Source: Mameliella sp. CS4
GTDB lineage: Bacteria; Pseudomonadota; Alphaproteobacteria; Rhodobacterales; Rhodobacteraceae
Length of the DNA stretch: 64,000 bases
Assembly (NCBI RefSeq): GCF_019392335.1
Contig: NZ_JAHXRQ010000005.1
Coordinates: 62,001 to 126,000, forward strand
Direction of reading: 5' to 3'
Every line of letters begins with the position of its first letter. The stretch's first letter is position 1. The translations under genes were made by a program, and so were the position numbers. This document shows, piece by piece, positions 18,592 through 27,529 of this stretch. The notes beneath the pieces are model-generated. The model was not told the DNA's origin. It made no database searches and saw only the letters and a program-made list of their open reading frames with translations.

Positions 18592-19892
18592 GCCCCGAAA
18601 AACAGTTTTCCCTACGCATGCCGATGATCTTTGGCATCATCGGCCTGACGATCCTTGTCGGCGGCTTCGGCACCTGGGCGGCAACGACGAATATCTCGGG
18701 CGCCATCGTGGCCTCTGGCCAGATCGAGGTCGACCAGAACCGACAGGTGGTGCAGCACCCGGACGGCGGCGTGGTCGCCAAGATCCTGGTGGACGAGGGC
18801 GACACGGTCGAGGAAGGCCAGGTGCTGATCCGGCTGGACCCGACGCTGCTGCTCTCCGAGCTGAACATCATCGAGGGCCAGCTTTACGAGATCATGTCGC
18901 GCCGTGCCCGCCTGCAGGCGGAACGGGACGCCAAGGACGAGATCGTCTTTGCCGAGGAAGTGCTGAACCGCGCCGAGACCGATCCGGAGGTCGCCGAACT
19001 GGTCGAGGGCCAACGCAATCTCTTCTTCGCCCGGCGCGATTCCATCGAGGGTGAGATCGGGCAATTGCGCAAACGCTCAGACCAGATCGCCGACCAGGTG
19101 ATCGGCATCGACGCCCAGCAGGATGCCCTGGCGCGCCAGTTGGAACTGATCGAGGAAGAGCTGGTCAACAAGGAGGGACTGCGCGCGCAGGGGCTGGTCC
19201 GGGCGCCGGAAATCCTGGCCCTGCAACGCGAGGAAGCGCGGCTGGCCGGATCGGTGGGTGAACTCAAGGCCTCGAAGGCACAGGCCGAGGGCCGCATCAC
19301 CGAAATCGACATCCAGATCCTCAGCCTGCAGACCAAGCGCCGCGAAGAGGCGATCACCACCCTGCGCGACCTGCAGTTCCGCGAGCGCGAGCTGGCCGAG
19401 AAACGCCTGGCCATCCGCGAGCGGCTGAACCGGCTGGACATCACCGCGCCCGTGGGCGGGGTGATCTACGGTCTGACGGTCTTTGCCCCGCGCTCGGTCA
19501 TCCGCCCGGCGGACCCGGTGCTTTTCATCGTGCCGCAGGACCGCCCGCTGGTGATTGCCGCGCAGGTCGAACCGATCCATATCGACAAGCTTTTTGTCGA
19601 CCAGGAAGTCTCCTTGCGGTTTTCCTCGCTCGACCAGCGACAGACGCCGGAACTGTTCGGCCGTGTGGTGCAGATCTCGGCCGATGCCTTCGAGGACCAG
19701 AACTCGCGCGTGCGCTACTATCGCGCCGAGATCGTGCTGAACGAGGGCGAGATCGACCGCCTGCCCGAGGGCGCGGCACTGATCCCCGGCATGCCGGTCG
19801 AGGCCTTCATCCGCACCGAGGACCGCACGCCGCTGGCCTACCTGGTCAAACCCTTCACGGATTACTTCGCCAAGGCCTTCCGCGAAAGCTGA
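18588..19892 (+). CDS. Type I secretion membrane fusion protein (HlyD family)
   Basis: 434-residue periplasmic adaptor with one N-terminal membrane segment (about residues 13-32), then a lipoyl-like half domain (GGVVAKILVDEGDTVEEGQVL), a long coiled-coil hairpin (about residues 90-280, rich in Glu, Arg, Leu, Gln), the second lipoyl half (LDITAPVGGVIYGL) and a beta-barrel C-terminal part. It links the upstream ABC protein to an outer-membrane channel. ATGA overlap with the ABC gene indicates coupling. The stack of palindromes after its stop may end the transcript. Confidence 0.92.
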   Translation: MSPEKQFSLRMPMIFGIIGLTILVGGFGTWAATTNISGAIVASGQIEVDQNRQVVQHPDGGVVAKILVDEGDTVEEGQVLIRLDPTLLLSELNIIEGQLYEIMSRRARLQAERDAKDEIVFAEEVLNRAETDPEVAELVEGQRNLFFARRDSIEGEIGQLRKRSDQIADQVIGIDAQQDALARQLELIEEELVNKEGLRAQGLVRAPEILALQREEARLAGSVGELKASKAQAEGRITEIDIQILSLQTKRREEAITTLRDLQFRERELAEKRLAIRERLNRLDITAPVGGVIYGLTVFAPRSVIRPADPVLFIVPQDRPLVIAAQVEPIHIDKLFVDQEVSLRFSSLDQRQTPELFGRVVQISADAFEDQNSRVRYYRAEIVLNEGEIDRLPEGAALIPGMPVEAFIRTEDRTPLAYLVKPFTDYFAKAFRES

Positions 19893-19903
19893 GGGTCCCG
19901 GGG

Positions 19904-19997
19904 AAGCGGTTTGAAAACCGCTTCAACGCCTTTGCAAAGGCGTTGGGCAAGGCTCTTTCCAAGAGCCTTGTGGCGCGCGGTCTGGGCGCTTGCGCCC
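19904..19997. repeat. Cluster of four consecutive palindromes
   Basis: Four separate inverted repeats in 94 bases: 19904-19923 (AAGCGGTTT/AAACCGCTT), 19924-19945 (perfect 22-bp palindrome, half CAACGCCTTTG), 19948-19970 (CAAGGCTCTT/AAGAGCCTTG, loop TCC) and 19984-19997 (GGGCGC/GCGCCC). They start 12 bases after the HlyD-family stop and end 49 bases before ridA. Confidence 0.8.
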
Positions 19998-20046
19998 GCA
20001 TTCCGGCGCCGTTAGCGTGGCCGCGAAATCCGACGAGGAACGTATC

Positions 20047-20511
20047 ATGACCAATGCCATCGACGCCCGCCTGGCCGAACTGGGCCTGACCCTGCCCGAC
20101 GCGCCCGCCCCTGCCGCCAACTACGTGCCCTACGTCCTGTCGGGCAACCTGGTCTTTGTCTCCGGCCAGATCAGCATGAACGCGGACGGTCTGATCACCG
20201 GCAAGCTGGGCGCCGGGCTAAGCGTCGAAGAGGGCGCCGCCGCCGCCCGCGCCTGCGCGCTGAGCCTGCTGGCACAGGTCAAGGCGGCCTGCGGCGGCGA
20301 CCTGAGCCGCCTCAAGCGGGTGGTCAAGCTGACCGGCTTCGTCAACTCCACCGATGATTTCACCGACCAGCCCAAGGTCATCAACGGCGCCAGCGACACG
20401 CTGGTCGAGATCCTGGGCGATGCGGGGCGGCACTCGCGCTCTGCCGTCTCTGCCGCCGCGCTGCCGCTGGGCGTCGCCGTCGAGATCGAAGGCATCTTCG
20501 AGATCGCGTGA
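20047..20511 (+). CDS. RidA-family reactive-intermediate deaminase
   Basis: 154-residue trimeric enamine/imine deaminase of the YjgF/YER057c/UK114 family, longer-type (about 150 residues) rather than the 125-residue archetype. Boxes: VPYVLSGNLVFVSGQISMNADG near residue 25-48 and RSAVSAAALPLGVAVEIEG at the end; the conserved Arg of RidA is in HSRSAVSAAALP. It hydrolyses reactive enamines such as 2-aminoacrylate. It begins a tight string with a GDPD gene (one-base overlap). Confidence 0.9.
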   Translation: MTNAIDARLAELGLTLPDAPAPAANYVPYVLSGNLVFVSGQISMNADGLITGKLGAGLSVEEGAAAARACALSLLAQVKAACGGDLSRLKRVVKLTGFVNSTDDFTDQPKVINGASDTLVEILGDAGRHSRSAVSAAALPLGVAVEIEGIFEIA

Positions 20512-21260
20512 TGATCCCCCTGCCCGCGGCCTTCCTGGACCGCCCGATCGCGCACCGCGCCCTGCACGGGCCCGGGCGGCCCGAAAACTCGCGCGCGGCG
20601 ATCCGCGCGGCGATGGCCGCAGGCTATGCCATCGAGATCGACCTGCAACTGTCGAAAGATGGGCAGGCGATGGTCTTTCACGACTACGCGCTGACACGGC
20701 TGACCGGCGCCAGCGGGCCGATCCAGCAGCGCAGCGCCGATGAACTGGCGGGCCTGACCCTGATCGGCGGGGATGAGGGCGTGCCCCTGTTCGCCGAGGT
20801 GCTGAAGATCGTCGGCGGCGCCGTGCCGCTGCTGGTCGAATTCAAGGACCAGGACGGACGGATGGGGCCCGACATCGGACGGCTGGAACGCGCCGCCGCC
20901 GAGGCCGCGCAGGGGTACGAGGGGCCGCTGGCCTTCATGTCCTTCAATCCGCATTCAGCGGCAGAGATGGCGCGACTGTGCCCCGAGATCCCGCGCGGAT
21001 TGACCACCTGCGCCTGCACCCCTGCGGATCACCCGACCCTGGGCGCCGAGGCCCGCGCGGCCCTGCGCGAGATGCCGGGGATCGCGGAGATGGGCGCCGG
21101 TTTCATCAGCCACGATCACCATGATCTGAACAGCCCGCAGGTGGCCCGGCAAAAGGCGCGTGGACTGAACGTGCTGTGCTGGACGGTCAGGTCGCCCGAA
21201 GAGGAGGCGCAGGCGCGGCAGGTCGCCGAGAATGTGACCTTCGAATGGTACATGGCTTGA
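20511..21260 (+). CDS. Glycerophosphodiester phosphodiesterase
   Basis: 249-residue cytoplasmic enzyme with the GDPD TIM-barrel motifs: IAHRALHGPGRPENSRAAIR (His-Arg and Glu-Asn), then AIEIDLQLSKDGQAMVFHDY with catalytic Glu, Asp and His. No signal peptide, so glycerophosphodiesters from phospholipid turnover inside the cell are the likely substrates, giving glycerol-3-phosphate and an alcohol. ATG 20511 overlaps the ridA stop; GTG 20508 is an alternative. Confidence 0.92.
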   Translation: MIPLPAAFLDRPIAHRALHGPGRPENSRAAIRAAMAAGYAIEIDLQLSKDGQAMVFHDYALTRLTGASGPIQQRSADELAGLTLIGGDEGVPLFAEVLKIVGGAVPLLVEFKDQDGRMGPDIGRLERAAAEAAQGYEGPLAFMSFNPHSAAEMARLCPEIPRGLTTCACTPADHPTLGAEARAALREMPGIAEMGAGFISHDHHDLNSPQVARQKARGLNVLCWTVRSPEEEAQARQVAENVTFEWYMA

Positions 21261-21294
21261 TCGGCGCGCAACAGATGCCAGATTGAGCGATGTC

Positions 21295-22494
21295 ATGACG
21301 GATCAAAGCCAGACCCCCACCCTGACCGTCGAGGTCCTGTCCTCGCTCAGCCAGATCGCGCCCGCGACCTGGGATGCCTGCTCCTGCCCCGAGGCCGCGG
21401 ACGGCGGGCGCCCCAACGATCCCTTCACCACCCATCGCTTTCTCAAGGCGCTGGAGGACAGCGGATCGGTCGGGGCGGGCACTGGCTGGGATCCGCGCTA
21501 CCTGGTGGTCCGCGACGGGGAAGAGACGATTGCCGTGGCGCCGATGTACGGCAAGAGCCACAGCCAGGGCGAATATATCTTCGATTTCAATTGGGCCCAT
21601 GCCTACGAGGGCGCGGGCGGGCGGTATTATCCCAAGCTCCAGATCGCGGTGCCGTTTACCCCCGCCACCGGGCGGCGCTTTCTGACCAAGCCCGGGCACG
21701 AGGTTGCGGGCATGTCGGCGCTGGTGCAGGGGGCGGTGCAGCTGGGGGCGGAAAACCGGCTGTCGTCGATGCACGTAACCTTCTGCACCGAGGCAGAGGC
21801 CATCGCGGGCGAGGAAATGGGGCTGCTTCGGCGGCTGACGCAGCAATTCCACTGGCAGAACCACGATTACGCGGATTTCGACGCTTTTCTTGCCACCTTG
21901 AGTTCACGCAAGCGCAAGAACATACGCAAGGAACGCGCCCGCGCGCAGGATTTCGGCGGCCAGATCGAGATGCTGACCGGCGACCAGATCCGCCCCGAAC
22001 ACTGGGATGCCTTCTGGGTCTTTTACCAGGACACGGGCAGCCGCAAATGGGGCACGCCCTACCTGACGCGGGCCTTCTTCGAGGCGGCGCATGAAACCCT
22101 GCGCGACGATATCGCGTTGGTCATGTGCATGCGTGAGGGACGGCCCGTCGCGGGGGCGCTGAACTTCATCGGGCGCGACGCGCTTTATGGCCGCTACTGG
22201 GGGTGCATCGAGGATCACCCCTGCCTGCACTTCGAAGCGTGTTATTATCAGGCCATCGACCTGGCCATCGCCCTGAGGCTGGCCACGGTCGAGGCCGGGG
22301 CGCAGGGCGAACACAAGCTGGCGCGCGGCTACCTGCCGCGCCAGTGCCATTCGCTGCACTGGATCGCCGACCAGGGCTTTGCCGATGCGGTGGGGCGCTA
22401 CCTGGACGCGGAGCGGCGCGCGGTGGATGAGGACATCGAGGTGCTGACCGCTTACGGCCCCTTCCGCAAGGACAGACAGGAGGACCACGAATGA
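21295..22494 (+). CDS. FemAB-like GNAT-fold acyltransferase (PF04339 type)
   Basis: 399-residue protein with two GNAT-like halves. Landmarks are [12 protein letters not shown], the basic helix [14 protein letters not shown] and [15 protein letters not shown] with [17 protein letters not shown] near the end, features of the family once named peptidoglycan recognition/biosynthesis (DUF482). The acceptor is unknown. ATG 21295 is chosen; TTG 21283 would add four residues. It overlaps phhB by four bases, and the ridA-GDPD-FemAB-phhB string is probably one transcript. Confidence 0.82.
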   Translation: MTDQSQTPTLTVEVLSSLSQIAPATWDACSCPEAADGGRPNDPFTTHRFLKALEDSGSVGAGTGWDPRYLVVRDGEETIAVAPMYGKSHSQGEYIFDFNWAHAYEGAGGRYYPKLQIAVPFTPATGRRFLTKPGHEVAGMSALVQGAVQLGAENRLSSMHVTFCTEAEAIAGEEMGLLRRLTQQFHWQNHDYADFDAFLATLSSRKRKNIRKERARAQDFGGQIEMLTGDQIRPEHWDAFWVFYQDTGSRKWGTPYLTRAFFEAAHETLRDDIALVMCMREGRPVAGALNFIGRDALYGRYWGCIEDHPCLHFEACYYQAIDLAIALRLATVEAGAQGEHKLARGYLPRQCHSLHWIADQGFADAVGRYLDAERRAVDEDIEVLTAYGPFRKDRQEDHE

Positions 22495-22781
22495 CCGAGA
22501 AACTGTCGGACACCGCCCGCAAGACCGTGCTGGAACCGCTTCTGGAGACAGGCTGGGAGATGGTCGAGGGGCGCGATGCGATCGCCAAGACCTACCAGTT
22601 CAAGGACTTCACCGAGGCCTTTTCCTGGATGACCCGGGCGGCACTTTGGGCCGAGAAGTGGAACCATCACCCGGAATGGTTCAACGTCTACAAGACCGTG
22701 CAGGTGACACTGTCGACCCATGACGTGGGCGGTCTGTCCGCCCTCGATGCCAAGCTGGCGCGCAAGCTGGACAGCCTGTGA
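22491..22781 (+). CDS. phhB: Pterin-4a-carbinolamine dehydratase
   Basis: 96-residue dehydratase that recycles 4a-hydroxytetrahydrobiopterin after aromatic amino acid hydroxylation. The signature [22 protein letters not shown] holds the catalytic histidines and [11 protein letters not shown] precedes it. ATGA overlap with the FemAB-like gene. No phenylalanine hydroxylase gene is in the window. Confidence 0.93.
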   Translation: MTEKLSDTARKTVLEPLLETGWEMVEGRDAIAKTYQFKDFTEAFSWMTRAALWAEKWNHHPEWFNVYKTVQVTLSTHDVGGLSALDAKLARKLDSL

Positions 22782-22829
22782 CAGCGGCATCGGGAGGCCC
22801 GGTCTGGTGCCGGGACTCCCGATTCGCGA

Positions 22830-23318
22830 TCAGATCGCGGACAGCAGCGCCTCGCCGCCCGAGGTTTCGCAGACACCCGGGTTTTCCTCGAGGTGCAGGA
22901 CAGAGACCGTTCCATCCTCGACCAGCATGGCATAGCGTTTGGACCGTTCGAAAAGGCCTGCGGGTGGGGCGGTGAAATTCATCCCGATGGCGCTGGTGAA
23001 TTCCGACGCAGGATCGCCCAGCATGCCGATGCCCGCGCTCTCGGCGCCCGTATCCTTGCCCCAGGCGCCCATGACGAAGGGGTCGTTCACCGACAGGCAA
23101 TAGATCGCGTCCACGCCCTTTTTCGCAAACCCGTCGACCGTGCGCATGAAGCTGGGCACATGGGCGGTGGTGCATGTGCCGGTATAGGCCCCCGGCAAAC
23201 CAAAGATCACCACTTTGCGGCCCTTGGTCAGCTCGCTCAGCTTGACCTGTTCGGGGCCGTCGTCCCCCATACGGGACAGAGTTGCCTCTGGGAGGCTGTC
23301 ACCTGCGGAAATTGCCAT
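22830..23318 (-). CDS. Peroxiredoxin (Prx5 type)
   Basis: 162-residue thiol peroxidase that reduces hydrogen peroxide and alkyl hydroperoxides. The peroxidatic Cys49 lies in GAYTGTCTTAHVPSF, the Prx5 form of the P-x3-T-x2-C motif; a second Cys in YCLSVND and one in GVCETSG could be resolving residues. ATG 23318 (MAISAGDSLP) has AGGAG upstream. The long open frame to 23489 is not supported. Convergent with phhB and divergent from the flavoprotein gene. Confidence 0.93.
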   Translation of the reverse strand: MAISAGDSLPEATLSRMGDDGPEQVKLSELTKGRKVVIFGLPGAYTGTCTTAHVPSFMRTVDGFAKKGVDAIYCLSVNDPFVMGAWGKDTGAESAGIGMLGDPASEFTSAIGMNFTAPPAGLFERSKRYAMLVEDGTVSVLHLEENPGVCETSGGEALLSAI

Positions 23319-23400
23319 TGTCCTGTCGCTCCTGCGAATTGCGTTTCTCCGAAGCAGGACTATAGGGTGGCGCGGGCAAAGGAAAACCGGAGGGCGTGAA

Positions 23401-24609
23401 ATGAGCGATGTCGTGGTGATCGGTGCAGGACAGGCCGCCGCTTCTCTGGTGGCGCGGCTGCGCTCCAAGGGGCACGAGGGCAAGATCACCCTGATCGGCG
23501 AAGAGCCGGTGCCGCCCTACCAGCGCCCACCGCTGTCCAAGGACTATCTGCTGGGCAAGATGGAACTGGAGCGGTTGTTCCTGCGGCCCGAGGCCTTTTA
23601 CGCCGAGAACGGCATCGACCTGCGCACCTCCGACACCGCCGTGTCCATCGACCGGGCCGACAAGACCGTGATCGCCGGGGGAGAGGCGATTTCCTATGAC
23701 CATTGCGTGTTGTGCACCGGATCTGTGCCGCGCCGCCTGCCCGGCGCCATCGGGGGCGAGCTGGAGGGCGTGCATGTCGTCCGCACGCTGCGCGACGTCG
23801 ACAGAATGGCGCCCGACTGCACCGAGGGCAAACGCGTGCTGGTCGTCGGTGGCGGCTATATCGGGCTGGAGGCCGCGGCGGTCTGCACCAAGCTGGGCCT
23901 GAGCGTGACCCTTGTCGAGGCCGCCGACCGCATCCTGCAGCGGGTCGCCGCGCCGGAAACCTCGGCCTGGTTCCGTGCGCTGCACAAGGCGCGCGGCGTG
24001 GACCTGCGCGAGGGCGTGGGCCTGAGGCGGCTGATTGGCGACACCCGTGTGACCGGCGCGGAACTGGCCGATGGCACCGTTCTGGAGGTGGATTTCGTGA
24101 TTGTCGGCGTCGGCATCACGCCCGCCACGGAACTGGCCGAGGCCTGCGGGCTGGAGACCGACAACGGCATCGCTGTCAACGCGCAGGGCCAGACCAGCGA
24201 CCCGTCGATCTGGGCGGCGGGCGACTGCGCCTCCTTCCCGCAGAATGAGCAACGGATGCGGCTGGAATCGGTGGGCAATGCCATCGACATGGGCGAACTG
24301 GTCGCTGACAACATCATGGGCGCCGGGCGCGACTATGTCGCCAAGCCCTGGTTCTGGTCGGATCAATACGACGTCAAGCTGCAGATCGCCGGGCTGAACG
24401 CGGGCTATGACCGGATCGTGGTCCGCGATGGCGGTGACGGGCCCTGTTCGCATTGGTACTACGCCGGGGGCACCCTGCTGGCGGTGGACGCGATGAACGA
24501 CAGCCGTGCCTACATGGTGGGCAAGCGCCTGATCGAGGCCGGCAAGAGCCCCGATCCCGCGGCGGTGGGCGATCCCGCCGGCGACCTCAAGGCACTGCTC
24601 AAGGCGTGA
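23401..24609 (+). CDS. FAD-dependent NAD(P)H oxidoreductase, ferredoxin-reductase type
   Basis: 402-residue flavoprotein with the FAD-binding VVVIGAGQAAASLVARLR at the N-terminus, the NAD-binding VLVVGGGYIGLEAAAVCTKLG near residue 145, and IWAAGDCA near residue 275. The order and C-terminal domain match rubredoxin/ferredoxin reductases of oxygenase systems (BphA4, PuxA type). It could feed electrons to a ferredoxin or rubredoxin, possibly for a monooxygenase such as the AlkB in this window, but that link is speculative. GTGA overlap with rsmD. Confidence 0.88.
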   Translation: MSDVVVIGAGQAAASLVARLRSKGHEGKITLIGEEPVPPYQRPPLSKDYLLGKMELERLFLRPEAFYAENGIDLRTSDTAVSIDRADKTVIAGGEAISYDHCVLCTGSVPRRLPGAIGGELEGVHVVRTLRDVDRMAPDCTEGKRVLVVGGGYIGLEAAAVCTKLGLSVTLVEAADRILQRVAAPETSAWFRALHKARGVDLREGVGLRRLIGDTRVTGAELADGTVLEVDFVIVGVGITPATELAEACGLETDNGIAVNAQGQTSDPSIWAAGDCASFPQNEQRMRLESVGNAIDMGELVADNIMGAGRDYVAKPWFWSDQYDVKLQIAGLNAGYDRIVVRDGGDGPCSHWYYAGGTLLAVDAMNDSRAYMVGKRLIEAGKSPDPAAVGDPAGDLKALLKA

Positions 24610-25169
24610 GGATCGTCGCGGGCGACTGGCGCGGGCGGCGGCTGGCCGCCCTGGGCAAGGGGGATGCGGGCGCGCATCTGCGCCCCACGACCGACCGCGT
24701 GCGCGAGGCGCTGTTCAACATGCTGGGCGGCGGACGTTTCGACGATCCTTTTGACGGAACCCGGGTGCTGGACCTGTTCGCCGGGACCGGCGCACTGGGC
24801 CTGGAGGCACTGTCGCGCGGGGCTGAAAGCGCGGTCTTTGTCGACGACGGGCGCGTGGCGGGCAAACTGATCCGGGAAAACATCAGGACGCTGGGGTGCG
24901 GCGCCCGTGCGCGGCTGATCGGGCACAATGCGACCCGCCTGCCCCCGGCAGAGGTGCCCTGCGAGCTGATCTTCCTGGACCCGCCCTATGGCAAGGCGCT
25001 GGGGGAAAAGGCGCTGGCCTCGGCCCGGGCGCAGGGCTGGATCGCTCCCGGGGCGCTGGTGGTCTGGGAAGAGAAGGCGCCGCAGGCGGCGCCCGAAGGC
25101 TTTGATCTGCTGGACACACGGCGCTATGGCGACACGCATGTGACGCTGTTGCGGGCGGTGCAGGGCTGA
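24606..25169 (+). CDS. rsmD: 16S rRNA (guanine966-N2)-methyltransferase
   Basis: 187-residue SAM-dependent methyltransferase acting on 16S rRNA in the 30S subunit. The family opening (V/M)RIVAGDWRGRRL is followed by RPTTDRVREALFNML, the SAM-binding VLDLFAGTGALGLEALSRGA and catalytic motif FLDPPYGK. It starts at GTG 24606, overlapping the flavoprotein stop by four bases. Length matches RsmD. Confidence 0.94.
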   Translation: MRIVAGDWRGRRLAALGKGDAGAHLRPTTDRVREALFNMLGGGRFDDPFDGTRVLDLFAGTGALGLEALSRGAESAVFVDDGRVAGKLIRENIRTLGCGARARLIGHNATRLPPAEVPCELIFLDPPYGKALGEKALASARAQGWIAPGALVVWEEKAPQAAPEGFDLLDTRRYGDTHVTLLRAVQG

Positions 25170-25267
25170 GGCGAGGCGCGACGGTCACCTGTTTTGCCAA
25201 GCCGCTGGAAGTTTCGCGTCTTGATGATATCTTCCCATTCAAATGCATGAATGACTGGGAGGTATCC

Positions 25268-26248
25268 ATGTCCATCTTTCGCCCCTCGCGCCGGGATCTG
25301 CTGAACATCGCGGCCCTGTCCCCGGCGCTGGCCCTGCCCGCGCTGACGGCCGCGCCCGCCCGCGCACAGACGCTTGGCGCGCCCGCCGGAGCCAACCCCG
25401 CGCATTTCCGGTTCCAGCTGGGAGAGGCCGTGCTGACCGTCGTCTCTGACGGGCACCTGGAAATCCCGGCCAGCGGGCTGGGCGTGAATGCCGACCCCGA
25501 AGAGGTCAAGGCCTTCCTGGAAAGCTATTTCCTGTCGACCGAGACCAATTACTCGCACACCAACCACCTGGTGATCGAACTCGGCGAGGCCAAGGTGCTG
25601 GTCGATGTCGGATCGGGCAACCGATTCCTGCCGACGGCGGGCCGGTTGATGGACAACCTCGACGCTGCAGGAATCGACGCGGGCGAGATCACCCATGTGG
25701 TCATCACCCATGCCCACCCCGATCACGTCTGGGGCATCCGTGACGATTTCGACGAGGCGATCCTGCCGGACGCCCAGTTCTTCATCGGCGGCACCGAGCG
25801 CGATTTCTGGTTGCAGGACGGGCTGGTCAACACCGTGTCCACCGACATGCAGCAATTCGTCGTCGGCGCGGTCAACTCGTTGAACGTGGACGGCGCCGAA
25901 TGGACCGTGGTCGGCGACGAGGCCGAGATCGCACCGGGCATCCGGGTCATCGACACGCCCGGGCACACGATGGGCCACATGTCGGTGGTGGTCGAATCCG
26001 GCGGCAAGCAGCTGATCGCTCTGGGCGACAGCATGAACCACGCCTGGATGAGCACCGTGCGCCCGGAGTGGGTCAGCAATTTCGACATGGACGGCGAGCA
26101 GACTGTGGCCACCCGCAAGCGCCTGCTGGACATGGCGGCGACGGACAGGATGGCGGTTCTGGGCTATCACTTCCCTTTCCCCGGCGTGGGGCACATCGCG
26201 GCAGAGGGCGACGCCTATCGTTTTGTCCCGGCGCTGTGGCAGTGGTGA
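25268..26248 (+). CDS. Exported metallo-beta-lactamase-fold hydrolase
   Basis: 326-residue protein with a Tat-type leader (PSRRDLLNIAALSPALALP, cleavage near ARAQ). The zinc motif HxHxDH is complete in VITHAHPDHVWG; a downstream His is in DTPGHTMGHMSVV, and Asp in ALGDSMNHAW. It is a periplasmic MBL-fold hydrolase related to quorum-lactonase-like and thiolase-like members, but substrate is not predictable; it should not be called a beta-lactamase. ATG 25268 follows GGGAGG. The gene ends at a strong terminator. Confidence 0.88.
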   Translation: MSIFRPSRRDLLNIAALSPALALPALTAAPARAQTLGAPAGANPAHFRFQLGEAVLTVVSDGHLEIPASGLGVNADPEEVKAFLESYFLSTETNYSHTNHLVIELGEAKVLVDVGSGNRFLPTAGRLMDNLDAAGIDAGEITHVVITHAHPDHVWGIRDDFDEAILPDAQFFIGGTERDFWLQDGLVNTVSTDMQQFVVGAVNSLNVDGAEWTVVGDEAEIAPGIRVIDTPGHTMGHMSVVVESGGKQLIALGDSMNHAWMSTVRPEWVSNFDMDGEQTVATRKRLLDMAATDRMAVLGYHFPFPGVGHIAAEGDAYRFVPALWQW

Positions 26249-26259
26249 CCGGGTGAGGC

Positions 26260-26282
26260 GGGGTATTTTCGCCAAGAAGAAG
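26260..26282 (-). repeat. 3'-end box, copy 2
   Basis: On the minus strand reads CTTCTTCTTGGCGAAAATAC then CCC. It lies 43 bases after the stop of the minus-strand MFS gene and in the same orientation as that gene, with the terminator hairpin (26292-26316) between them. No second GC hairpin follows at once. Confidence 0.55.
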
Positions 26283-26291
26283 CCATGAGCG

Positions 26292-26316
26292 AGGCGCCTC
26301 CGCAACGGGGGCGCCT
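26292..26316 (+). terminator. Terminator between convergent MBL and MFS genes
   Basis: Ten-bp stem (AGGCGCCTCC with GGGGGCGCCT, one G-T pair) and loop GCAAC at 26292-26316, followed by TT on the plus strand. It can serve both convergent genes. Confidence 0.7.
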
Positions 26317-26325
26317 TTGCACAGG

Positions 26326-27525
26326 TCAGCGAAGGCCGGCCCGGCGGCGAGCGGCGCGGTCCGAGACCACCAGCACGCCCAGCGCCACGAGCGCCACGCC
26401 GCTTGCGGCGGGGCCCAGCGCCATGAGGCCCGCGCCCTCGACCACCAGCCCGCCCAGGCCCGAGCCGACGGCGATGCCGATGTAGATCGACGCCGCGTGC
26501 AGCGACATCAGCACCGAGGCGAGCGGCGGGTTCAGCGAGACCAGCCGCAGCTGTTGCGAGGGCGAAAACAGCCAGCCGACCAGCGACCAGAAGAAGATGA
26601 AACCGAGCAGCAGCGCGCCGGGCAATGGCAGGAGCGTGAAAAGCGGCAGGCAGAGCACTTCGAGCGCGCAGATCAGCACGAGGCTGCGCGCCGGGCCCAG
26701 CCGGTCGGCCATCCGCCCGCCTACCATGTTGCCCAGGGGCGCGCCGATGCCGAAGATCAGCAGCGCGAGGCTGATGCCGTCGCGGCCATAGCCCATGGTG
26801 GCCGAGAGGAGCGGCGGCAGGTAGGTGAAGACCATGTAGATCGACCCCAGGAAAACCACGGTGAACCCCACCGTCAGCAGCGCCACCGGGTCGCGCAGCA
26901 CGCCGCCGAGGTCCCTGAGCGTGACCGGGGAGAACCGCAGCCCGGCGGGCACCCGTGTCCAGACCAGAAAGAGGCAGGGCAGCGTCATGAGCGCCACCAG
27001 GGCAAAAACGCTGCGCCAGCCAAAGGTATAGGCCAGCCAGCTGCCCACCGGCACACCCGCCACCTGCGCCAGCGTGATGCCGAGAAAGACCGAGGACAGC
27101 GCGCGCCCGCGCCGTTCCGGCGGGGCCAGCGCCGCCGCGATGGCCAGCGCCACGGGCGAGACCATGCCGGCCCCTGCCGCCGCCGCCACCCGCGCCGGGT
27201 AGAGCAGGGCCATGCCCGGCGCCAGCGCCGCCAGCGCCGTGGCCGTGGCAAAGATCGCCAACCCCGCCGACAGCACTCGCCGCCGCCCGATCCGCCCCGT
27301 CAGCGCCACGAGCACCGGCGAGGTCACGGCATAGGCGATGGAATAGACCGTCAGCAGGAAGGCGACGCTTGTCACCGGCGCTTGCAGCGCCTCGGACATG
27401 GGCTCGATCATCCCGATCAGGGAAAAGGCCCCCATGCCGATGACGAAATTGCACAGCGACAGGATGGCGTAGATGCCGCGCGGGTCGCCCTCTTCGGTCC
27501 CGCGCGCCTGGGCTGTCCCTGCCAT
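26326..27525 (-). CDS. MFS transporter
   Basis: 399-residue major facilitator protein with about twelve membrane segments in two halves. The loop 2-3 motif appears as GRIGRRRVLSAG and its repeat as GGRMADRLGPARS, typical of drug:H+ antiporter family 1 exporters. No binding-site residue identifies the substrate. The start ATG 27525 is four bases downstream (on the minus strand) of the map stop, so it is likely cotranscribed with map. Confidence 0.9.
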   Translation of the reverse strand: MAGTAQARGTEEGDPRGIYAILSLCNFVIGMGAFSLIGMIEPMSEALQAPVTSVAFLLTVYSIAYAVTSPVLVALTGRIGRRRVLSAGLAIFATATALAALAPGMALLYPARVAAAAGAGMVSPVALAIAAALAPPERRGRALSSVFLGITLAQVAGVPVGSWLAYTFGWRSVFALVALMTLPCLFLVWTRVPAGLRFSPVTLRDLGGVLRDPVALLTVGFTVVFLGSIYMVFTYLPPLLSATMGYGRDGISLALLIFGIGAPLGNMVGGRMADRLGPARSLVLICALEVLCLPLFTLLPLPGALLLGFIFFWSLVGWLFSPSQQLRLVSLNPPLASVLMSLHAASIYIGIAVGSGLGGLVVEGAGLMALGPAASGVALVALGVLVVSDRAARRRAGLR

Positions 27526-27529
27526 GGTC

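Noticed and set aside
19904..19997. A CRISPR-like repeat cluster
   Set aside because: The four palindromes have different sequences and no uniform spacer, so they are separate stem-loops.
25268..26248. A beta-lactamase conferring resistance
   Set aside because: The HxHxDH motif only shows the MBL fold, and the sequence and Tat leader give no sign of beta-lactam binding specificity.
25124..27454. A 776-codon minus-strand frame spanning the MBL and MFS genes
   Set aside because: It conflicts with the complete MBL-fold gene on the plus strand and the MFS gene in another minus-strand frame, both with intact motifs.
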